Shown: in pieces, positions 9,892-18,247 of the stretch | Layout of the letters: the number at the start of each line of letters is the position of its first letter | How positions within the stretch are numbered: position 1 is the first letter of the stretch | DNA from: Bacteroidota bacterium | Lineage (GTDB): Bacteria > Bacteroidota > Bacteroidia > Cytophagales > Cyclobacteriaceae | Reading direction: 5' to 3' | Length of the DNA: 64,000 nt | NCBI GenBank assembly: GCA_016866235.1 | Contig: VGMW01000001.1 | Coordinates: 799,731-863,730 of the forward strand | Translations under genes and position numbers: made by a program | The notes under the pieces: model-generated | Database searches by the model: none | Told to the model about the DNA's origin: nothing | What the model saw: the letters and a program-made list of their open reading frames with translations, nothing else

Positions 9892-10192
9892 TAAAAAATG
9901 CCTCTGCTAAGAGGTTTAAGTTTTACCGCTTCTGGACCCTTGATGAAATCCATATTGCGGGCTTTCATTTTAGGGTATTTTACCGGTAAAGGCCGCGCGA
10001 ATTTACCTGCATTGGGGAAATGACTATAAAAAATTGTCAAAATATTTTCGGGCCTAAAACCTGCGTCGCAGGCTTTCTTTTAGATCTTTTTGGTTACTAA
10101 AGGTCAATTTTTGGCGTTGATTTTTAATTAAAACGCTGCCTCAGCATCGATCTGATTAATTTTGAATCGGAAATAATTCAACCACAAGTGCT
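9892..10192. other. Divergent intergenic region with two palindromes
   Basis: No gene is seen in these 301 bp between kup and the lipoprotein gene. Two symmetrical sequences stand out. TTTACCGGTAAA at 9979-9990 is a perfect 12-bp palindrome of operator size. CCTGCGTCGCAGG at 10060-10072 can form a 5-bp hairpin with a 3-nt loop and is followed by a T-rich stretch (CTTTCTTTTAGATCTTTTT) on the plus strand. The hairpin resembles a weak terminator, but no known plus-strand gene lies upstream of it. Confidence 0.4.
10157..10164 (+). promoter_or_regulatory. Bacteroidota -7 promoter element for the coiled-coil lipoprotein
   Basis: TAATTTTG is an exact match to the TAnnTTTG -7 consensus of the primary sigma factor in Bacteroidota and lies 28 bp before the ATG at 10193. 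I see no good TTTG at the -33 position, so this is a half-supported promoter. Confidence 0.45.
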
Positions 10193-10951
10193 ATGAAATT
10201 TCTTACTGTTATCGGCTTAATTATTCTGATTCTTCCTTTTCAGGGTTGTATAAAGCCCGGTGATCAGGAGAAACTTCAGTCGCAGGTCGACTCTCTTCGC
10301 AATGAGCTGGAGACCAGTCAGGAGATGGCTGAAACTTTAAGTGAGGTCAGTGTTTTAATGGACTCCATTGATGCCAACCGTCAGGCCATTCGCATCAATA
10401 TGGTTGAAGGTACAACCTATGCCGTTACCGTAAACCGTATGCAGGGACTCAACCGATATGTGCGGGAGACCCAAAAGAAGATTACAGAGCTTGAGAAAAA
10501 TTTGAAGCGTTCAAGGGCAGCTGCAAAGGCCTACGCGGCAACCATTGCCAGCTTAAAGGCAGAAATTGCTTCTAAGGATGAGGAGATCGCCAGACTCAAT
10601 GAGACCATTGAAAAATTTCGAAACGAAAATCAAAATCTGCTGCGGGTGGCAGAGTTACAGGAAATGGAGCTTGAGGATAAGCAACTTCAAATTGAATCTA
10701 AGAAACGAGAGCTTACTGTGATTGAAAGGCGGATCGAAGAAGTTCTTCAGAATTCACAAATCAGTGAGGCTGAAGGCTTGTATGCCCGTGGGCTCGCAGT
10801 TGAAGAAACGGCTAATCGAACCAAGTTGGCTCCTAAAAAAAGGAAGGCGACGTTATTGGAGGCGCTGGAGCTTTACAAAAAAGCTCAGTCACTCGGTCAC
10901 ACAGGTGCCAAAGCCAAAATCAAGGAGCTCGAAGCTGAAATCAATAAATAA
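10193..10951 (+). CDS. Coiled-coil lipoprotein of unknown function
   Basis: A 252-aa protein with a lipoprotein signal peptide (LIILILPFQGCIKPG; lipidated cysteine in FQGC). The rest is almost entirely charged heptad sequence, from about residue 24 to 195, rich in Glu, Lys and Leu, and predicts a long coiled coil. The tail (EALELYKKAQSLGHTGAKAKIKELE) resembles one degenerate TPR/Sel1-like helix pair. It probably acts as an envelope spacer or scaffold; no enzymatic motif is visible. It is transcribed alone, converging on the antiporter gene 24 bp away. Confidence 0.75.
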   Translation: MKFLTVIGLIILILPFQGCIKPGDQEKLQSQVDSLRNELETSQEMAETLSEVSVLMDSIDANRQAIRINMVEGTTYAVTVNRMQGLNRYVRETQKKITELEKNLKRSRAAAKAYAATIASLKAEIASKDEEIARLNETIEKFRNENQNLLRVAELQEMELEDKQLQIESKKRELTVIERRIEEVLQNSQISEAEGLYARGLAVEETANRTKLAPKKRKATLLEALELYKKAQSLGHTGAKAKIKELEAEINK

Positions 10952-10975
10952 TTGTTTGGATCCTTTTCATAGGAT

Positions 10976-12004
10976 CTACTCCATACCGATCAGGTATAGG
11001 GTGTAGGCTAGATACAGCGTCAATAGAATAGCGGCTTCCCAACGATCAAGTTTTTTGGTGTTGATCGTGAACATAAAGAGCATTAAAATAATTGTTGCGC
11101 CAAACAGAACATAAAAATCTGAATTCATCGTGGCGTGATAGGGGATCGGATTTACCAATCCCGTAAATCCAAGGATAAAAAAGATGTTGAAAATGTTTGA
11201 TCCTACCACATTGCCTATGGCGATGTCGGTGTTTTTCCGGTAAGCAGCAACGGCCGAAGTAGCCAATTCGGGCAGCGAAGTACCTGCTGCCAGTATGGTT
11301 AATCCAATCAATTTTTCGCTCAATCCATAATGATGGGCAATTCCGATGGCGCTGTCAACCACCACTTTGCCACCTGCTATGAGCATTGCAAGCCCTGCAA
11401 TAATCATAGCGACCGAAGCATACATAGAAAATATCTTCACCCCATCGCCATTGTCGCTGGAACTGCCGGCTGACTTCATGGTGAGGTATACAAACCAAAG
11501 GAAAAGGCAAAAAATACCAAGCAGGATTATACTGTCTACGGTGCTTAAGATGCCGTCGTATCCACTGGCGGCCTGACTGTTGTCACCCCATAAGAGCGAA
11601 TCATTCACCAAAACCCAAAGGACAACTGCAGCGAAAAGTGAGATCGGAATTTCATAGCGGACGGTATTTTGATGAACCACCAATGGATAAATGATTCCGG
11701 CAATACCGAGGATAAACATGAGGTTAAAATTGTTGCTGCCAATGACGTTTCCAAAGGAAGCATCATTTTTTCCGTCGAGGGCTGAAAGCAGGCTAACTAT
11801 TAATTCAGGCATTGAAGTGCCAAAAGCAACTACAGTTAATCCGATGGTCAGGTCAGAAACGCCAAATCTCTTTGCTGCAGAAGATGCGCCGTCGACCAGA
11901 AAATCAGCCCCCTTAATGAGAATACCGAATCCAACCAGCAACAGTAAAGTTGCTATCCAAATTGAATCGAATGAAAAAAACCAAACCTGGATTTCTGAAA
12001 TCAT
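10976..12004 (-). CDS. Calcium/sodium antiporter, CaCA family (YrbG-like)
   Basis: The 342-aa membrane protein shows the internal duplication that defines the CaCA superfamily. The first alpha repeat is GTSMPELIVSLLSALDGK followed by GNVIGSNNFN; the second is GTSLPELATSAVAAYRK followed by GNVVGSNIFN. The conserved glutamate in each GTSxPEL motif is the cation ligand. Ten or so membrane helices are apparent. It should exchange Ca2+ for Na+ or H+ across the inner membrane. The product is close in length to E. coli YrbG (325 aa). Confidence 0.93.
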   Translation of the reverse strand: MISEIQVWFFSFDSIWIATLLLLVGFGILIKGADFLVDGASSAAKRFGVSDLTIGLTVVAFGTSMPELIVSLLSALDGKNDASFGNVIGSNNFNLMFILGIAGIIYPLVVHQNTVRYEIPISLFAAVVLWVLVNDSLLWGDNSQAASGYDGILSTVDSIILLGIFCLFLWFVYLTMKSAGSSSDNGDGVKIFSMYASVAMIIAGLAMLIAGGKVVVDSAIGIAHHYGLSEKLIGLTILAAGTSLPELATSAVAAYRKNTDIAIGNVVGSNIFNIFFILGFTGLVNPIPYHATMNSDFYVLFGATIILMLFMFTINTKKLDRWEAAILLTLYLAYTLYLIGME

Positions 12005-12055
12005 GTGGGGTAATTTTTTTTAAAGTAAAATAAAAAATACAAGCGTTGAAAATCA

Positions 12056-13075
12056 TTAGAACCACTTCTTATACCTGAAATAAAAAATCATCGAACCCAT
12101 GATAAGTCCCATAAGAATCATGACATATAGATACCCAAAAGGCCAGTGCAATTCAGGCATAAACTCGAAGTTCATGCCATAAATACCCACAATAAAGGTT
12201 AGCGGCATAAATATGGTCGATATAACCGCAAGTACCTTCATCACCTCATTCATTCTGGTGTTCATGGCATTGATGTGAATGTCCATTAAGCTGGTCGTTA
12301 GATCCCTGTAGGTGTCCATCGTGCTGATCAGTTGGGCCACGTGGTCATGCAAGTCAGAAAAGTAGCGCACATTTTCCTGCGACACATAATCACTTTCGCC
12401 TTTGGTAAGCTTACTTATGGCGTCGCGTAATGGATACAAGGCCTTGCGAAGAAAAATCAACTCTTTTTTGGTGTGTTGAATTCGTCTAAATCCCTCAGCT
12501 GAAGGTTTTTCTAAAATCTCTTCTTCAATGTTTTCAATTTTTCCGCCCAGGTCATCCAGCACCACGTAATATTGATCGATAACGATGTCCAGCAAGCGGT
12601 ACAGCAGATAATCTGTTTTGAGTTTCCTAACCCTTCCCTGATCAGATCTGATTTTTTCCCTGAACGATCCAAAAAAATCTCCCCCTTTCTCCTGGAAGGA
12701 AAGCAGAAAGTCCTGACCCAATACAAAACTCACCTGTTCATAATCGACCTTCTCCTGAGTAATGTGGTGCAGCATTTTCAGGGTGAAAAACAAATAGCTG
12801 TCGTACTCTTCGGCTTTAGGCTGATTTTCGGTAGTAAGATCTTCCAGTAAAAGATTGTGCAGGTTGAACTTTTGCCCAATCTGATCGAAAACCTTTTGCT
12901 CATGGAGCCCGTCCACGTTGATCCAATTTACGCTTCCGGGTTTTATTTCTTCGAGCAGCTTCTCCACAGGTAGATCCCTGAATTCATTCACTTCACCTGA
13001 ATTGTAACGGATAAGCTCTAAGGTAGAGCCATCGGCCTGAACAAATTTTTTATCGGATGTGCTGACCAGTGTCAT
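12056..13075 (-). CDS. corA: CorA-type magnesium/cobalt transporter
   Basis: The 339-aa product has a long cytoplasmic alpha/beta domain and two C-terminal membrane helices joined by the signature GMN loop (IYGMNFEFMPELHWPFGY), the Mg2+ selectivity filter of CorA pentamers. Length and layout are normal. The start overlaps the stop of the upstream mscS-like gene by 4 bp (ATGA), so both are almost certainly cotranscribed and translationally coupled. Confidence 0.95.
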   Translation of the reverse strand: MTLVSTSDKKFVQADGSTLELIRYNSGEVNEFRDLPVEKLLEEIKPGSVNWINVDGLHEQKVFDQIGQKFNLHNLLLEDLTTENQPKAEEYDSYLFFTLKMLHHITQEKVDYEQVSFVLGQDFLLSFQEKGGDFFGSFREKIRSDQGRVRKLKTDYLLYRLLDIVIDQYYVVLDDLGGKIENIEEEILEKPSAEGFRRIQHTKKELIFLRKALYPLRDAISKLTKGESDYVSQENVRYFSDLHDHVAQLISTMDTYRDLTTSLMDIHINAMNTRMNEVMKVLAVISTIFMPLTFIVGIYGMNFEFMPELHWPFGYLYVMILMGLIMGSMIFYFRYKKWF

Positions 13076-13920
13076 GATTTTTTGCTCGCGGACAGTAATA
13101 TGCCCGGAGGGTAGGGCGATTCCATTCCAGCTTTGGTCATTTCATCTTTGATGGTGCGCATGAGGTCACACTTTAGTATAAAGGCCTCAACCGCATTTTT
13201 AGACCACACCGAAACACGAACCTGGACATTGAGTTCATTGAGTGCAGTAACCCTCACCATCACTGGTTTTTCACCACGCTGCAATTCATCTTCATTTCGG
13301 TTGTCAATGTAATAGGGGTGGCTCGTGGCGGAGCGCTCTGCAATCTCGAATACTTTGGCCAGATCAGCCTGATAGGAAACAGGAAACTCCAACAAAACAC
13401 AAATCTTTTCATCTTCTATCGTACTGTTGAGGATGACTTCGTTGCTGATTACCGAGTTGGGGATCACCACCCTTCGGTTTTCAAAATCCTTGATAACCGT
13501 ATGCCTAAGGGTAATATCTTCTACATCGCCTGAATACAAGGTTCCAATTTTCACCCTGTCACCAACGCTAAATGGCTTAAAAATCACCAGAAATAATCCA
13601 CTGACAATATTTGAAAATGCCTGCTGGCTGGCGAAACCGACAATAGCGGCCAATACTCCGGCACCAGTAAGCAGGGTGGTTCCAAATGATTCAAGTGCGG
13701 GGATAGATCTGAATATGATGATCGTGACGACCAGGAAAATGACAAGATCGACGGCGTTCTTAAAAAAACTGTAGTGGGTGGGATCAACTTTTAATTTCTG
13801 CGCTGCCTTTTTAAAGAACCTTCCCACGATGGCCCTCAGGATCCGGCTGGCTATAAAACCTGATGCCAATACGGTCAGAATGAATATGACTTGCTCCCAG
13901 TTTTTATCAGGATTCCACAT
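13072..13920 (-). CDS. Small-conductance mechanosensitive channel, MscS family
   Basis: The ORF track opens at a GTG (13938); the ATG at 13920 (MWNPDKNWEQ) is the more likely start and gives 282 aa, close to E. coli MscS (286 aa). Three N-terminal hydrophobic helices lead into the pore segment GFASQQAFSNIVSGLFLVI and the family signature FSVGDRVKIG, followed by the cytoplasmic beta and alpha/beta vestibule. The channel opens under membrane tension to release solutes in hypo-osmotic shock. It is the first gene of a two-gene unit with corA. Confidence 0.93.
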   Translation of the reverse strand: MWNPDKNWEQVIFILTVLASGFIASRILRAIVGRFFKKAAQKLKVDPTHYSFFKNAVDLVIFLVVTIIIFRSIPALESFGTTLLTGAGVLAAIVGFASQQAFSNIVSGLFLVIFKPFSVGDRVKIGTLYSGDVEDITLRHTVIKDFENRRVVIPNSVISNEVILNSTIEDEKICVLLEFPVSYQADLAKVFEIAERSATSHPYYIDNRNEDELQRGEKPVMVRVTALNELNVQVRVSVWSKNAVEAFILKCDLMRTIKDEMTKAGMESPYPPGILLSASKKS

Positions 13921-14041
13921 ATCATCAAAATAACACACTATTTACGCCCTTTCAAAGGTTTTCTCGCGCAATGCCTCATAAAGAATTCAATAAAAAACTA
14001 CGGCCGTAATCGAGTTGCTCTAATTATTATTGCAAATCCGC

Positions 14042-15016
14042 ATGTCTTCCATCACCGATCAAATCAAAGCGCCCATTGTACAAGAGATGGAGGCATTTGA
14101 ACGAAAGTTCAGATCCTCCATGAGCACCAAGGTGATGCTGTTGGATAAAATCATGGACTACATCGTTCGTCGTAAGGGCAAACAAATGCGTCCGATGTTT
14201 GTTTTTCTTTCAGCAGGCGTTTCCGGCGGCATAAGTGAATCAACCTACCATGGTGCCAGTCTGATTGAGTTACTCCACACCGCCACCCTTGTTCATGATG
14301 ATGTAGTTGACGATGCGAACTACCGACGCGGATTCTTTAGCATTAATGCCTTATGGAAAAACAAGGTAGCGGTTCTGGTGGGTGATTTCCTCTTGTCCCG
14401 TGGTTTATTATTATCGGTTGAAAACAAGGAATTCGGTTTGTTGGAAATTGTTTCGGAAGCAGTGCGGGAGATGAGCGAAGGCGAGCTGCTGCAAATGGAA
14501 AAAGCCAGAAACCTGGATATCACGGAGGACCTTTATTTCGAAGTCATTCGTAAAAAAACTGCTTCCCTAATTGCTGCATGTTGTGCAGTCGGCGCCTCGT
14601 CGGCAAAGGCAAGTACAGAAGTGGTGCGAAAAATGAAAATGATTGGCGAAAAGGTTGGGATGGCTTTTCAGATTAAGGATGATCTATTCGATTATGGTGA
14701 GGCAGAAATTGGAAAGCCGCTGGGCATCGACATCCGTGAGAAAAAATTGACCCTTCCCTTAATCCACGCAATCGGAAAGGCCTCCTGGTCGGAAAAGCGC
14801 CGTGTAATTTCCTTAATCCGAAATGCAGAAAAGGAATCTGGCAACATTAAAAAGGTGATCGAATTCGTCCGCCATTCCGGTGGAATCGATCATGCCAATA
14901 AGGTGATGAAAAATTTTCAGGATGAAGCCCAGCAGCTGCTCAACGAAATGCCTGCATCCTCCTATAAGGACTCACTCCGTTTGATGATCGACTACACGAT
15001 CTCCCGGAACAAGTAA
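14042..15016 (+). CDS. Long-chain polyprenyl diphosphate synthase
   Basis: The track uses TTG 14030, but the ATG at 14042 (MSSITDQIKAPIVQEMEAF) matches the usual family start. It is a trans-isoprenyl diphosphate synthase (324 aa) with the first aspartate-rich motif in LVHDDVVDDANYRRG and the second in QIKDDLFDYGE. KGKQMRPMFVFLSAG is the substrate-binding start of the fold. Length and motif context fit octaprenyl/heptaprenyl synthases that make the menaquinone side chain; the exact chain length cannot be read from sequence. The gene is divergent from mscS with about 120 bp between. Confidence 0.9.
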   Translation: MSSITDQIKAPIVQEMEAFERKFRSSMSTKVMLLDKIMDYIVRRKGKQMRPMFVFLSAGVSGGISESTYHGASLIELLHTATLVHDDVVDDANYRRGFFSINALWKNKVAVLVGDFLLSRGLLLSVENKEFGLLEIVSEAVREMSEGELLQMEKARNLDITEDLYFEVIRKKTASLIAACCAVGASSAKASTEVVRKMKMIGEKVGMAFQIKDDLFDYGEAEIGKPLGIDIREKKLTLPLIHAIGKASWSEKRRVISLIRNAEKESGNIKKVIEFVRHSGGIDHANKVMKNFQDEAQQLLNEMPASSYKDSLRLMIDYTISRNK

Positions 15017-15025
15017 GATCACCAA

Positions 15026-16462
15026 CTATTTTTTTGCCGGCGGCTTTGATGCAGCAGCCATCTTTTCCTGGTTGGTGAAGAAATTCACCAGTTCCTCAAT
15101 CGGTGGTTTTTTAGCAATAATCTTTTTACGCTCATCAATGATGTATAAGCTAGGCGTCTGGTCTGCATCATACAGTTTTTGATAGCTGCCAACGTAACTT
15201 CTGGGTCCATTGACTGTAATCCAGGGCATTTTATAATCTCTTATAAAATCTTTCATCTTTTGCATAGAGGTGTCCGCACTAACGGCGAATACTTCAAGGT
15301 TCCACTTGGTCTTATACTTATTGTAGAAATCGACAAGCTTAGGTGTCTCCTGTCGGCAGTGTCCGCAATCTGGATCAAAAATGTAAAGAATGGTGTACTT
15401 GCTGTTAAGCTCATGCATATTCCGGACATTCTTGTTCTGATCCAGCATAATCAGGTTTTGTGATTTCATTCCGATCATGCTTAGTCCAAGCTGGTCAGCC
15501 CGGTCTTTCAAATTTTTCTTCATGGTGGCATTCATCCAAAAGTCCATTTCGCCACTATTAAAATATTTACGAATCAAATGGACATACACAGCGTCTAGTC
15601 CCATCACTTTGGGATTTTGGAATTCAATCACACACATCCAAATAAAGTATTTATAGGTTTCCTGGTTGCTCTTCGCTACCGCAGCCAGTCGGTCGATCTC
15701 GGCATTTACTGAATCAGCAACCGGCGGGACAAGGCGTGTGAGGTACTCTCGGATTTTCTCCTGATAAACCGGTCTTGGCAATCGGATCATGCCGTCATCA
15801 GCCAAATTGAAATTATCCCAATAATGCTTTCGGTAGTACTTAAATTGGAAAGTTGAATCAACACGTCCATCTGCATTTTTCGGCGGATCGGGAACTTGAA
15901 TCTGCCGGGTTGACTTCATAATCCTGGTGGTGAGCATCGTTGGATGGTTGGAAATGATTCCATCCTGATAGCTTATGACTTTTTCGTTCACAACTTTTAA
16001 GGATTCCTCTGCTTTCTTTTTTTCCTCTGCGCTCGCCAGGCTGTCTCTTATAACTTTGACAAATGGCTCTGCTTCCTCATTCCGCGCTCCATTGAACAAC
16101 ATCCCCTCGAAGAACAGTCGGTTGTCCTCATCACCCACTACCTTCATTTTACGGATGTAATCTTCTGTCGAAGTTTCCAATGAAAAAAACTGATCCTTAC
16201 CAACGACAAATTCAAAAATTCTGGTTTTGTTCAGCACCAGAAAATAAACGCCTTCACCCAAAGATTTCTTTCCATCAAAAACCAAGGAGCCTTTCGTATC
16301 TACCCGGGCAGTATCGTTCAGGTAAGTAGATTCCCCGTAATAATATCCGAGGTACGCTGTGGTGTCCCGCAGGCCATTGATTTTCATCTCGATTTTGTAA
16401 CCGGTCTGACCCAGGGCCGTCACAGAAACAAAAAATACCAGTAGTCCGAACAGATGCTTCAT
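15026..16462 (-). CDS. Periplasmic thioredoxin-fold protein (TlpA-like, N-terminal DUF4369-like)
   Basis: A signal peptide (MKHLFGLLVFFVSVTALGQ) exports this 478-aa protein. Residues about 25-110 form a beta-rich domain of the DUF4369 type common in front of Bacteroidota thioredoxins. The middle is helical, possibly DUF5106. Residues about 340-470 are a thioredoxin fold with the redox motif FDPDCGHCRQETPKL and a cis-proline segment (ADQTPSLYIID). It likely reduces or rearranges periplasmic disulfides, or supplies electrons to envelope proteins; the partner is unknown. It converges on the polyprenyl synthase gene and is divergent from gldA. Confidence 0.85.
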   Translation of the reverse strand: MKHLFGLLVFFVSVTALGQTGYKIEMKINGLRDTTAYLGYYYGESTYLNDTARVDTKGSLVFDGKKSLGEGVYFLVLNKTRIFEFVVGKDQFFSLETSTEDYIRKMKVVGDEDNRLFFEGMLFNGARNEEAEPFVKVIRDSLASAEEKKKAEESLKVVNEKVISYQDGIISNHPTMLTTRIMKSTRQIQVPDPPKNADGRVDSTFQFKYYRKHYWDNFNLADDGMIRLPRPVYQEKIREYLTRLVPPVADSVNAEIDRLAAVAKSNQETYKYFIWMCVIEFQNPKVMGLDAVYVHLIRKYFNSGEMDFWMNATMKKNLKDRADQLGLSMIGMKSQNLIMLDQNKNVRNMHELNSKYTILYIFDPDCGHCRQETPKLVDFYNKYKTKWNLEVFAVSADTSMQKMKDFIRDYKMPWITVNGPRSYVGSYQKLYDADQTPSLYIIDERKKIIAKKPPIEELVNFFTNQEKMAAASKPPAKK

Positions 16463-16583
16463 AAACCTTGTTTAGCGTGCTGCAAAATTGAAAAAAAAGA
16501 AATAACTGCCGTCCGAACCGACAAGGATGGTGCCAATTTTTCTCAAACTCCCTTAGATAAGCGGAAGTGCCGTGGTTTCATTC

Positions 16584-16591
16584 TAATTTTG
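16584..16591 (+). promoter_or_regulatory. Candidate -7 element immediately before gldA
   Basis: TAATTTTG matches TAnnTTTG exactly but ends only 4 bp before the gldA ATG at 16596. If it is used, the transcript would begin at or within the start codon (leaderless), or translation starts further downstream. There is no clear -33 TTTG, so a chance match remains possible. Confidence 0.35.
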
Positions 16592-16595
16592 AACG

Positions 16596-17525
16596 ATGTC
16601 GGTGTCTGTTAAAAGCCTGTCAAGGTTATTCGGAAGTCAAAAAGCAGTGGATAACATCTCTTTTTCTGTAGGGAAAGGAGAGGTGGTTGGTTTTCTGGGT
16701 CCCAATGGCGCCGGTAAATCCACCACCATGAAGATGATCACCGGGATTTTGGCTCCGTCGAACGGCGAGGCCTATGTTTGCGGATACCCTGTTAATCGCC
16801 CCAACCCCGATACGAGAAATTTTATTGGCTACCTCCCGGAAAACAATCCGTTGTACCCGGAAATGTTTGTTCATGAATACCTGGAATTCAGTGGCGGATT
16901 TTATGGTCTGAAGGGTGCTGCTTTAAACAAACGGATTGCCTTGCTCATGGATACCTGTGGTCTGGCGCCCGAGCAAAACAAAAAAATTCAGCAACTCTCC
17001 AGAGGCTACCGTCAGCGGGTTGGCCTTGCGCAGGCACTGCTCCACGATCCGGAGGTTCTGATTCTCGACGAGCCCACTTCCGGACTTGATCCCAATCAAC
17101 TGGCCGAAATCCGTGCACTCATCCGAACGGTGAGTGCCAATAAAACCGTTCTCTTCTCTACACACATCATGCAGGAAGTTGAAGCCATCTGTGATCGTGC
17201 ACTGGTTATCCACCAGGGGAAATTGGTAGCCGACGACACCATAAAAAACCTCGTTGGGTCATCAGGCACTGCACTGCTGGCAGAGTTTGCTACACCGGTT
17301 GAACATACTGAGCTGATGCTCCCCGATGGCACGATCCCGGAAAAATGCGATGAGCGGATCTATCGATACAAATCCAGTGGCGTAGACCTCCGTCCTGCTG
17401 TATTTCGCCTTGCGGCTGAAAAAAATCTACCGCTGGTCGGATTGAAAGAAGAAAATTTTTCCATCGAACAGGTTTTCAGAAAGCTTACGGCGAATGTCAA
17501 AACCGAATCCGATCAACAGCCATGA
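16596..17525 (+). CDS. gldA: GldA, gliding motility ABC transporter ATPase
   Basis: 309 aa with a complete ABC ATPase: Walker A GPNGAGKST, signature LSRGYRQRVGLAQAL, Walker B VLILDEPTSGLDP and the switch histidine in FSTHIMQEVEAICDRA. A further 90 residues follow the ATPase, as in GldA. GldA, GldF and GldG form an ABC transporter required for gliding in Flavobacterium johnsoniae; its cargo is not settled. Identification rests on the ATPase plus the two following genes. The stop overlaps the gldF start by 4 bp (ATGA), so the operon is translationally coupled. Confidence 0.9.
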   Translation: MSVSVKSLSRLFGSQKAVDNISFSVGKGEVVGFLGPNGAGKSTTMKMITGILAPSNGEAYVCGYPVNRPNPDTRNFIGYLPENNPLYPEMFVHEYLEFSGGFYGLKGAALNKRIALLMDTCGLAPEQNKKIQQLSRGYRQRVGLAQALLHDPEVLILDEPTSGLDPNQLAEIRALIRTVSANKTVLFSTHIMQEVEAICDRALVIHQGKLVADDTIKNLVGSSGTALLAEFATPVEHTELMLPDGTIPEKCDERIYRYKSSGVDLRPAVFRLAAEKNLPLVGLKEENFSIEQVFRKLTANVKTESDQQP

Positions 17526-18247
17526 TTACGGTTTTTAAAAAGGAGTTGGCTAGTTTTCTGAATTCCTCCGTCGCCTGGATGGTCATCCTGGTTTTTCTCG
17601 CGGGTATTGGATTGCCGACCTGGGTTTTTCCAGAAACCTCCGTCCTGGATTATGGTTATGCTGATTTGACTTCGCTGTTTACTACAGGTCCGTGGCTTTT
17701 AATGTTTCTCTCCTCCGCGGTGACCATGAAAACTTTTGCTGAGGAAAGAAAGATGGGTACGCTGGATATGCTCTTAACGCGACCGGTGGGTGACCTGGGT
17801 ATTGTTGCCGGTAAATTTCTGGCGGCCTGGACCTTGGTTTTTCTGGCGCTCCTTCCAACCGTCACATATTACTTCTCAGTTTATGAGTTGGGCAATCCGC
17901 CGGGAAATCTGGACACACCCGGTTTCCTAGGCTCGTGGTTGGGTTTGATGCTGCTCGCAGGGGTATTCACCAGTTTTGGGATCCTGGGGTCATCGATCAC
18001 CAACAGTCAAATTGTTTCCTTTTTGGTTTCTGCGTTGTTGTGTTTTCTGATGTGGACAGGTTGGGAATCAATGGCTGAAATATTATCCTGGGCTGACGCC
18101 ACGATCATCAGGCAGTTGGGTATTTTCAATCATTACGAATCAATCGGCCGCGGGCTTATCGATAGTCGTGATTTGGTATATTTTCTTTCCCTGATTGTCA
18201 TCAATCTCACCGTTTCCTTAACCATCCTCGCTTCACGAAAATGGTAA
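17522..18247 (+). CDS. gldF: GldF, gliding motility ABC transporter permease
   Basis: A 241-aa ABC-2-type permease with six hydrophobic segments. It starts MITVFKKELASFLNSSVAW, the usual N-terminal amphipathic helix, and includes KTFAEERKMGTLDMLLTRP, a segment typical of GldF/NosY-like permeases. It should form the membrane channel partnered by GldA. Length matches F. johnsoniae GldF (about 240 aa). The gene overlaps gldA by 4 bp and gldG by 7 bp. Confidence 0.92.
   Translation: MITVFKKELASFLNSSVAWMVILVFLAGIGLPTWVFPETSVLDYGYADLTSLFTTGPWLLMFLSSAVTMKTFAEERKMGTLDMLLTRPVGDLGIVAGKFLAAWTLVFLALLPTVTYYFSVYELGNPPGNLDTPGFLGSWLGLMLLAGVFTSFGILGSSITNSQIVSFLVSALLCFLMWTGWESMAEILSWADATIIRQLGIFNHYESIGRGLIDSRDLVYFLSLIVINLTVSLTILASRKW

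Noticed and set aside
16923-17213. Antisense ORFs within gldA
   Set aside because: They overlap the ATPase motifs of gldA in another frame and show no own domain.
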